Shown: positions 52,445-58,169 of the stretch, piece after piece
How positions within the stretch are numbered: position 1 is the first letter of the stretch
Layout: each line of letters opens with the position of its first letter
Source of the DNA: Bacteroidales bacterium
Lineage (GTDB): Bacteria; Bacteroidota; Bacteroidia; Bacteroidales; Muribaculaceae
Direction: 5' to 3'
Assembly: GCA_004553485.1 (NCBI GenBank)
Contig: SFLG01000001.1
Location: 1 to 58,169, forward strand
DNA length: 58,169 nt
Notes under the pieces: generated by a model
Database searches by the model: none
Seen by the model: only the letters and a program-made list of their open reading frames with translations
Told to the model about the DNA's origin: nothing
Position numbers and translations under genes: made by a program

Positions 52445-55400
52445 TTGTCGTTTGGTTTTGATGCCGGAGCTCCGGCTTTTGAACTGCGCTTCTTCATCAG
52501 CATGTAAATGGACGGCACGACGAACACGTTGAGAACGGTTGCCGAGAGCAGGCCGCCGAGAATTACCACGGCCATCGGCGACTGTATCTCGTTGCCGGGG
52601 GCGTTGCCGTTTACCGCCAAGGGTATCAGTGCCAGCGCCGACGTCAGCGCCGTCATAACGATGGGCAGCAAACGGTCGGACGAGCCGCGCATGATGCGCT
52701 CGTGCAAGGGCACGCCGGCTTCCTCGAGGGCGTTGTACCGGCTTATCAGCAACATTCCGTTGCGGGTGGTGATGCCTATCAGCGAGATAAAGCCGATGAT
52801 GGCGGGGATGTTGAGCTCGCCGCCGATGATTACCAGGATGAGCACGCCGCCGATAAGTGCCAGGGGCATGTTGCTGAGGATGAGCAGACTCTCCGGGATG
52901 TTGTGGAATTGCTGGTAGAGAAGCATCAGAATCACGAGAAGGGCACCGAGGGTGGCCCATGCCAGCATCCGCGACGCCGCAGCCTCGCTCTCGAACTGGC
53001 CGCCGTATTCGATGTAGTAGTTCCGAGGCAGTTTGACGTTCTCCTCTATTTCGTGGCGTATGTCGTTGACGGTGCTGCGCAGGTCGCGGCTGTCGACATT
53101 GGCCGAGATGACCAGGCGGCGTTTGACATTCTCGCGGTGGATGGTGTTGGGACCGGTCGCCGACACTACCTCGGCAATCTGGCTAAGGGGCACCTTGCCC
53201 GTTGCCGTCTCCACCGGCAGGTCGCGGATGCTCTCTATGCTCTTGCGTGCCGTCGGGTCGAGGATGACGGTGACATCGTATGGCAGGCCGTTCTCGTAAA
53301 CCTGCGAGACGGCCTGTCCCTGCAGCGACGTCTCGATGGTGTTGCGGAGGGCGGCGGGAGTGACGCCGTACTGCGCCATCAGCTCGCGCCGGGGCCGTAT
53401 CGACAGCTCGGGCCGCTCGATCTGCTGCTCGACATTGACGTCGACAACGCCCTTGACCTTTCCGGCGGCCTCCTTGATCTGGTTGCCGAGGGCAAAGAGC
53501 TGGTTGAGGTCGTCGCCAAAGAGCTTGATGGCAATCTGCGACTCGGTACCCGACAGCATGGCGTCGATGCGGTGGCTGATGGGCTGACCTATCTCGATGT
53601 TTGTGCCGGGAAGCTTCGACAGCTTCTCGCGCAGCTCCCTCACCATCTCGCCGCGGCTGCGGTCCTTGAGGGTGTAGGGAGCTTCAATCTCCGAGACATT
53701 GGTGCCCAGCGAGTGCTCGTCCAGCTCGGCGCGGCCCGTCTTGCGCGCTGTGGTGCGCACCTCGGGCATCGACAGAATTATCTCCTCGGCCTTCTGGCCT
53801 ATGCGGTCGCTCTCTTCGAGCGACACGCCCGGCAGTGTGGACACATTGATTGTCATCGAGCCCTCGTTGAAGCCGGGCAGGAAGCTGCGGCCGAGGCCGA
53901 AGAAAAGGGCGAGCGAGAGGACGAAGAGCACGGCCACCGTCACCAGCAGGGGCCACGGGCGGCGCAGGGTAGACGTCAGGAGACGGTCGTAGCCTTTGCG
54001 CATCATACGGGTCACGCGGGGCTCCTTCTGCTCGGCCTTCTCGGCCTTTTTGCCGCCCAGCAGGAACGAGCACAGCACCGGAGTCAGTGTCAGGGCCACT
54101 ACCGTCGAGGCTATCAGGGCCACGATGAACGATACGCCCAGAGGTTTGAGCATGCGTCCCTCTATTCCGCTGAGGAAGAACAGCGGCAGGAAGCTGGCGA
54201 TGATAATCAACGACGAGTTGAAGATTGGCATTCGCACCTCGGCCGAGGCGTGGTATACCACCTTCAACGCCGACTGGCGCTGTCCCTCGGGGAGGGCACG
54301 GTTTTCGCGCAGCCGTTTGTGCACGTTCTCCACATCCACTATCGCGTCGTCCACCAGCGAGCCGATGGCGATGGCGATGCCGCCGAGCGACATGGTGTTG
54401 AGGGTGTATCCCATCAGGTGCAGCACAATCACCGTCACTATTATCGACAGCGGCAGGGCTATCACCGAGATGGCGGTGGTGCGCAGGTTCATCATAAAGA
54501 AGAACAGCACCACGATGACGAACAGGGCGCCCTCGAGCAGAGCCTCCTGCAGGTTGGAGATGGAGTTGTCGATGAATTCGGACTGGCTGAAGATGTCGGT
54601 CGAAATCTTAATGTCGTCGGGGAGAGTGGAGGCGATGTCGGCCAGGTCGCGCCGGATGAGTTTGTCCAGGTCGATGGTGGACGCCGCGGGCTGTTTGGTG
54701 ACCGTGATGATTACCGACGGCTTGCCCTTTACCGAGCCGAGGCCCAGGCGTGGCTGCTCGCCGGCGATGGTGACGGTGGCGACGTCGGCGACGGTGACGA
54801 TGCCGCGCTCGTCCGAGCGGATGACGGTGGTGCCCAGGCGGTCGATGTCGTTGGTGTTGATCTCGCCCTTCACCAGGTATTCGTTGCCGTAGTCGTATAC
54901 GACGCCGCCGGCGGCGTTCATATTCATGTCGCGGGTGGCCTCAAGCACCTCGTCAATCGAGACGTCGAGTTGCTGCATCATCGCGGGCGACAGCTGGATC
55001 TGGTACTGACGCACGTCGCCGCCCAGAACCGACACCTGGCTGACGCCGCCCAGGGCCAGCAGGCGCGGGGCGATGGTGCGGTCGGCGATATTGCGCAGCT
55101 CGAGCAGCGACGTCTTGTCGGAGGTGAGGCCGATAATCATTATCTCGCCCAGGATTGACGACTGCGGGCCCATCACGGGGGTCTTAACGCCCGGGGGCAT
55201 CTTGTCATCAATCATCGACAGACGTTCCTGCACAATCTGGCGGGCAAGGTAAACGTCGGTGTTCCAGTCGAATTCGACCCACACCACCGAGAAGCCCATG
55301 CTCGACTGCGAGCGCACGCGGCGCACGCCGGTAGAGCCGTTGACGGTGGTCTCGATGGGGTAGGTGACAAGCTCCTCCACCTCTTCGGGCGCCATGCCCG

Positions 55401-55560
55401 GAGCTTCGGTCATAACGACGACGGTGGGGGCGTTGAGGTCGGGGAAAATATCTATCTCGCTGCGCAGCAGCACGATGGTGCCGAATATCAACGCAATTCC
55501 CGAGAGGATGAGAATTGTGAGGCGGTTGCGCAGAGAAAAGTCTATGATTTTGTTGAGCAT
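52441..55560 (-). CDS. heavy-metal efflux RND transporter (CusA/CzcA family)
   Basis: 1039 residues, the family size, with twelve membrane helices: first at about 14-32, and two periplasmic loops. HME-RND signatures: FPDLNAPTVVVMTEAPGMAP, the helix 4 DD motif in GSLVDDAIVDVENVHKRLRE, RSFLPGFNEGSMTINVSTLP, and GGQFESEAAASR. Proton-driven export of Zn, Co, Cd, Ni or Cu/Ag; which one is unclear because the Met clusters of CusA are not obvious. 43 bp after the membrane-fusion gene. Confidence 0.95.
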   Translation of the reverse strand: MLNKIIDFSLRNRLTILILSGIALIFGTIVLLRSEIDIFPDLNAPTVVVMTEAPGMAPEEVEELVTYPIETTVNGSTGVRRVRSQSSMGFSVVWVEFDWNTDVYLARQIVQERLSMIDDKMPPGVKTPVMGPQSSILGEIMIIGLTSDKTSLLELRNIADRTIAPRLLALGGVSQVSVLGGDVRQYQIQLSPAMMQQLDVSIDEVLEATRDMNMNAAGGVVYDYGNEYLVKGEINTNDIDRLGTTVIRSDERGIVTVADVATVTIAGEQPRLGLGSVKGKPSVIITVTKQPAASTIDLDKLIRRDLADIASTLPDDIKISTDIFSQSEFIDNSISNLQEALLEGALFVIVVLFFFMMNLRTTAISVIALPLSIIVTVIVLHLMGYTLNTMSLGGIAIAIGSLVDDAIVDVENVHKRLRENRALPEGQRQSALKVVYHASAEVRMPIFNSSLIIIASFLPLFFLSGIEGRMLKPLGVSFIVALIASTVVALTLTPVLCSFLLGGKKAEKAEQKEPRVTRMMRKGYDRLLTSTLRRPWPLLVTVAVLFVLSLALFFGLGRSFLPGFNEGSMTINVSTLPGVSLEESDRIGQKAEEIILSMPEVRTTARKTGRAELDEHSLGTNVSEIEAPYTLKDRSRGEMVRELREKLSKLPGTNIEIGQPISHRIDAMLSGTESQIAIKLFGDDLNQLFALGNQIKEAAGKVKGVVDVNVEQQIERPELSIRPRRELMAQYGVTPAALRNTIETSLQGQAVSQVYENGLPYDVTVILDPTARKSIESIRDLPVETATGKVPLSQIAEVVSATGPNTIHRENVKRRLVISANVDSRDLRSTVNDIRHEIEENVKLPRNYYIEYGGQFESEAAASRMLAWATLGALLVILMLLYQQFHNIPESLLILSNMPLALIGGVLILVIIGGELNIPAIIGFISLIGITTRNGMLLISRYNALEEAGVPLHERIMRGSSDRLLPIVMTALTSALALIPLAVNGNAPGNEIQSPMAVVILGGLLSATVLNVFVVPSIYMLMKKRSSKAGAPASKPNDK

Positions 55561-55603
55561 TGTTCGGTTGTCTTGTTGGCCCTACTCGTTAGTGCCTGCT
55601 TCG

Positions 55604-56845
55604 TTAGTGGTTGTGCGAATGGCCTTCGGGGACTACGCCCGACGACTCGGCCAGGCGAACCGAAACCGTGCCTTTGGTGACGATGTTGTCGCCGGCTTTG
55701 ATGCCATCCTTTATCTCTACCCGCGTGCCGTCGTTGGCGCCGAGGGTGACGGGGACCTTCTCGTAACATTCGTCGTCGAGGCGGCGGAAGACGAAGAAGC
55801 GGCCCTGCTGCTCGCTTAGTGCCGAGACGGGAACCGAGATGACGTTCTCGCGTACCTCGCCCAGCAGGAATACCTCGGCGGGGGTGCCGGGCAGGATGTT
55901 GCCGCCGTTGGAGAAGGTGAAGTAGACGGGGACATATCCGGGACGGTTGTCGCTGACCGTTCCGCCCTGGCTCTTACTGGCGCCGAGAGCCGACAGGTCG
56001 ATGGCCTCGTCCGAGTAGGGCGTTTTGATGTTCACACCCTTGATGGAGGCGATTTTGCCGTAGTGGCGCTGGGGGACGTCGGCGCGGAGTGTGAGGCCCG
56101 TGCCCGAGCTGATGGAGGCGACGGGGGCTCCGGCCTCGACAAATCCGCCGTTGCGGACGCTTAGGGCGGTCAATGTGCCCGAGACTGGAGCGACAACGGC
56201 ACCTGCCGAGGCGCCGGGGCTGTACAGGGCCTTGGCGCTGTTGTAGGCGGCTAACGCGGCGTTGTATTCGGCCGTCGAGACGATGCCGTGCTCGTGCAGA
56301 GGCTTCAGGCGGTCAAGCTCGCGCTTGGCGGCCTCCATGTTTGCACGCGCTGCGGCGTTGGGGTCGCCGCCGGTGGTGCGTCCGGCACGTACGGTGGCGA
56401 TGCGCTGGCCGGCTTTCACGCGGCTGCCCTCGGTGATACCGTTGGCAAAGGTGACTATGCCTGAGGTCGGCGCAGAGGCCGTGCCCGTTGCCGAAGCCGT
56501 CTCCATGATGCGTCCGCTGACCTTGAGCACGTCGCTGAACGGCGACGGCTTTATGGCGGTAGTCTCTATGCCCAGCATCTTTGCCTGCTCGGGCTCTATC
56601 ACTATCTCCTTGCCGGAGTGGCCCTCGGCTTCCTCGCCCTCGTGTTCGTGGTCGTGACCTTCCTCGGCCTCGTGGTCGTGGCCCTCGGCGTGGTGATGGC
56701 CTCCGTGGTCGTGATGGTGATGGGCAAGCTCGTCCTTGGCGTTGGAGTTGCACGATGTAAAGATCAAGGCTCCCGAAAATATGGCGGCGACGGTGACCCA
56801 CGTCCTGAGCCTCAGATTAAATGGAGAATGTGATGATGATGTCAT
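55604..56845 (-). CDS. His-rich efflux periplasmic adaptor (CusB/CzcB family) lipoprotein
   Basis: 413 residues from the ATG at 56843-56845, chosen because it gives a signal peptide ending in a lipobox-like FTSC. The first about 50 mature residues are packed with His, Asp and Glu (HHHHDHGGHHHAEGHDHEAE and more), a likely metal-binding arm. Then the MFP core: lipoyl/hairpin domains (SGRIMETASATGTA, VTFANGITEGSRVKAGQRIA), beta-barrel, and a C-terminal domain (SVSALSEQQGRFFVFRRLDD). First gene of the B-A-C operon, divergent from a Fur-family regulator. Confidence 0.93.
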   Translation of the reverse strand: MTSSSHSPFNLRLRTWVTVAAIFSGALIFTSCNSNAKDELAHHHHDHGGHHHAEGHDHEAEEGHDHEHEGEEAEGHSGKEIVIEPEQAKMLGIETTAIKPSPFSDVLKVSGRIMETASATGTASAPTSGIVTFANGITEGSRVKAGQRIATVRAGRTTGGDPNAAARANMEAAKRELDRLKPLHEHGIVSTAEYNAALAAYNSAKALYSPGASAGAVVAPVSGTLTALSVRNGGFVEAGAPVASISSGTGLTLRADVPQRHYGKIASIKGVNIKTPYSDEAIDLSALGASKSQGGTVSDNRPGYVPVYFTFSNGGNILPGTPAEVFLLGEVRENVISVPVSALSEQQGRFFVFRRLDDECYEKVPVTLGANDGTRVEIKDGIKAGDNIVTKGTVSVRLAESSGVVPEGHSHNH

Positions 56846-56953
56846 TGTGTATGGGGACAGATTTCCCCGGCCGTGCGGCGGCCGGATTATAAGTAACAGG
56901 GGAGACCGGCAACCGTTACCGGCAGCGGCGCATCCCTTATTTATTATTGTGTG

Positions 56954-56983
56954 CAAAAGTACGCATTTTTTTTGGTTGGCAAT
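56954..56983 (-). promoter_or_regulatory. canonical promoter of the efflux operon
   Basis: Minus strand TTG (56981-56983), 19 bp, TACTTTTG (56954-56961). Perfect -33/-7 match, about 110 bp before the adaptor ATG. The region between (56846-56953) is GC-rich with a small inverted repeat CCGGCAACCGTTACCGG near 56908. Confidence 0.8.
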
Positions 56984-57055
56984 TGAAGTGTGGTAAAAAA
57001 TATCGCACCGGCAGGCGATAAGTGGAACGATTGATTTTTATTGGGGTTTGCACGG

Positions 57056-57089
57056 CAAAATTACAATTTATGTGGCGCAACCCGGTTGC
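57056..57089 (-). promoter_or_regulatory. palindromic operator plus -7 element, facing the efflux operon
   Basis: Palindrome GCAACCCGGTTGC (57077-57089), then 13 bp, then TAATTTTG (57056-57063) on the minus strand. The layout is the exact mirror of 57122-57155. The palindrome is a 6-1-6 inverted repeat, extended by one T/A pair in the other copy, like Fur-family boxes. Confidence 0.75.
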
Positions 57090-57121
57090 ATATATCGCTT
57101 GTGAGGCCGGTCGCTATAGAT

Positions 57122-57155
57122 GCAACCCGGTTGCAGGCACATTTCGGTAATTTTG
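57122..57155 (+). promoter_or_regulatory. palindromic operator plus -7 element, facing the regulator gene
   Basis: TGCAACCCGGTTGCA (57121-57135) is a perfect 7-1-7 palindrome whose core is identical to 57077-57089. Thirteen bases after the core, TAATTTTG begins (57148-57155). The two palindrome centres are 45 bp apart. A second -7-like element, TATCTTTG, lies at 57209. Confidence 0.75.
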
Positions 57156-57178
57156 TCGGTCCGCCAAAAGAAATAGTC

Positions 57179-57238
57179 ATGGCAGAACGCTACTTTTTCG
57201 ATTTTGGCTATCTTTGCAAAAAATACGAAAAACGATGA
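57179..57238 (+). CDS. possible 19-residue leader peptide coupled to the regulator start
   Basis: ATG at 57179 gives MAERYFFDFGYLCKKYEKR and stops at TGA 57236-57238, so its stop overlaps the regulator ATG (57235-57237) as ATGA. It begins 24 bp after the TAATTTTG element. Too short to judge coding by composition, and part of it overlaps a second -7-like element at 57209, so it may be chance. Confidence 0.35.
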   Translation: MAERYFFDFGYLCKKYEKR

Positions 57239-57651
57239 ATACAGAATATGTCGAATCCCTGTTGCTAAACAAGGGCGTCAAACCAACTCCGAACAGGATT
57301 CTGGTTTATAAAGAACTGCTGAAAAGTCCCCGTCCCGTAAACCTTGCCGATTTGGAAATTTCATTAAATCCGATGGACAAGGCGAGTATATTCCGTGTGC
57401 TCGAATTATTTGCGGAGAAGGAGATAATTCATGTCATCGAGGATGGCAGCCGCTCACTGAAATATGAACTGTGCCATGGTGCGAACCATCACACCGTCAA
57501 TGACCAGCATGTCCATTTCTACTGTGAGAAATGTGGCGAGGTCTTTTGTTTTGAAGACATCGCAGTGCCCCATGTAGATATTCCCGTGTCGTTCAAAATC
57601 AAATCCGCTAATTACATGCTTAAAGGGCTATGCCCGAAGTGTGACAGATAG
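57235..57651 (+). CDS. Fur-family transcriptional regulator (possibly Zur-like)
   Basis: 138 residues from the ATG at 57235. The winged-helix DNA-binding domain (1-80) includes GVKPTPNRILVYKELLKSPR and DKASIFRVLELFAEKEIIHV. The hinge and dimerisation part has the Fur metal pattern HGANHHTVNDQHVHFYC, structural zinc cysteines C97/C100 (CEKC) and C133/C136 (CPKC), and H113. Divergent from a metal efflux operon, with two identical palindromes between them, so it probably controls itself and the pump. Whether it senses zinc, iron or another metal cannot be told from sequence. Its composition is more AT-rich than the efflux genes. Confidence 0.9.
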   Translation: MNTEYVESLLLNKGVKPTPNRILVYKELLKSPRPVNLADLEISLNPMDKASIFRVLELFAEKEIIHVIEDGSRSLKYELCHGANHHTVNDQHVHFYCEKCGEVFCFEDIAVPHVDIPVSFKIKSANYMLKGLCPKCDR

Positions 57652-57740
57652 CAACACCGAAGCAAATGCACTCTAATAGCGCAAGATAATGAATGCCAAG
57701 ATAATAGAGGAAGGACAGCCGAATAGTATTTTTTCCGCAT

Positions 57741-57814
57741 TGAAGGGCTTTCGAAATTGAAGGGCTTTGGGAATTGAAGGTTTTTCGGAATTGAAGGTTT
57801 TTCGGAATTGAAGG
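57741..57814. repeat. 17-bp tandem repeat, 4.3 units
   Basis: Units start at 57741, 57758, 57775, 57792 and 57809 (partial). The third and fourth are identical (tgaaggtttttcggaat); the first two vary. It lies downstream of the regulator in a 518-bp stretch without an intact gene. Confidence 0.9.
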
Positions 57815-57881
57815 ATAATTTAGGACACGGAATATTTTTCAAATTCGCTGCGCTCTTTGTCGGCACGGAACAGACGGAATT

Positions 57882-57973
57882 TCACGGAACAGATTTTTTT
57901 GCCGGGTCAACGTTAACCAGGTATTGCTCCGGAGTTTGGCCTCCAAGACCTTTAGGACGGGCATCCATTATCG
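57882..57973 (-). pseudogene. possible C-terminal tail of an integrase-core transposase
   Basis: The minus-strand frame ends ARPKGLGGQTPEQYLVNVD-PAKKSVP and a stop. The RP-x-LGG-x-TP-x-Y pattern resembles the C-terminal end of IS3/IS481-type transposases (RPHxxLGxxTPxxxY). Nothing upstream in the frame looks like the DDE domain, only the repeated DNA at 57972-58060. If real, it is a fragment of a lost insertion sequence. Confidence 0.35.
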
Positions 57974-58060
57974 CTGCGCGAATGGATGCGTCACGGAACA
58001 GCCGGAACGCCTGCCTATGGAGGGACCGCTGCGCGAATGGATGCGTCACGGAACAGCCGG
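57972..58060. repeat. 55-bp-period direct repeat with 34 identical bases
   Basis: The 34 bp at 57972-58005 recur exactly at 58027-58060; the next bases are also similar (acgcc..cctatgg). The shorter cacggaacag inside the repeat also occurs at 57864 and 57883, so the cluster has four copies. Beyond it 58058-58082 forms a 9-bp stem (CGGCACGCC / GGCGTGCCG). The last 87 bp of the window show no other feature. Confidence 0.88.
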
Positions 58061-58169
58061 CACGCCAACCTATGGCGTGCCGTAATGCCAACCCTATGTA
58101 GAGTAGGCTTTTAACCTCCGGCCCAACGTGCGAGGTGAGGCCTTTAAAAATACCTGATTAAGGTTGACA

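Noticed and set aside
52445..52960. Upstream extension of the TolC-family gene
   Set aside because: It overlaps the RND gene in another frame and would bury the signal peptide.
52702..55158. 818-codon open frame on the plus strand
   Set aside because: Antisense to the RND transporter gene and rich in His, Arg, Gln and Ala as typical of a shadow frame.

Overview
The window is a stretch of chromosome from a high-GC member of the Bacteroidales. The evidence is the repeated Bacteroidetes promoter signature (TAnnTTTG at -7, sometimes with TTG about 19-20 bp upstream), a FeoA-FeoB fusion, DUF4492 in front of cydAB, an EF-G2 type elongation-factor paralogue, a Bacteroides-style GSI-like glutamine synthetase and an OmpA-type porin. 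The GC-rich codon use and short tandem-repeat spacers suggest a Muribaculaceae-like lineage, but this cannot be settled from the sequence alone. No rRNA, tRNA, CRISPR array, intact insertion sequence or prophage was seen.

Layout. 1-3.7 kb: 3' part of an exported beta-propeller-like protein, a cysteine-synthesis pair (cysK disrupted by an internal deletion, then serine acetyltransferase) and a nitroreductase. 3.9-8.3 kb: a two-receiver protein fused to a PEP-synthase-type nucleotide-binding domain, followed 2 bp later by a coiled-coil protein. 8.3-14.6 kb: a DPP-IV peptidase, an ATGA-coupled trio (membrane protein, divergent MiaA, exported protein) and an AT-rich exported protein. 14.9-20.8 kb, minus strand: dedA-rpe-ftsK-lolA-like-trxB, probably one transcription unit. 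21.2-28 kb: OmpA porin, EF-G2 and Lon. 28.1-31.9 kb, minus: ptb-buk-glnA, with a good promoter before ptb. 32-35 kb, minus: rluA-like, fmt, rarA. 35.2-38.3 kb, plus: DUF4492-cydA-cydB (cytochrome bd), then an acyltransferase remnant. 38.8-48.4 kb, minus: outer-membrane receptor, pgk, rsfS-ftsH-prfA and a LolC/E-type permease. 48.7-51.1 kb: feoAB. 51.2-57.7 kb: a CzcBAC/CusBAC-type metal efflux operon divergent from a Fur-family regulator. The last 500 bp holds tandem repeats and a possible transposase tail.

Most of the window is ordinary core metabolism and cell biology. The parts that merit work are: (1) the cus/fur intergenic region, where two identical 13-bp palindromes each sit exactly 13 bp before a TAATTTTG element in mirror-image orientation, with a 19-codon leader ORF overlapping the regulator start; (2) the dual-receiver/PEP-synthase-like kinase with its coiled-coil partner; (3) a recurring 9-bp tandem repeat found in several spacers and, in frame, inside ftsK; (4) the broken cysK; (5) EF-G2 lacking GTPase residues; and (6) the collapsed acyltransferase gene.
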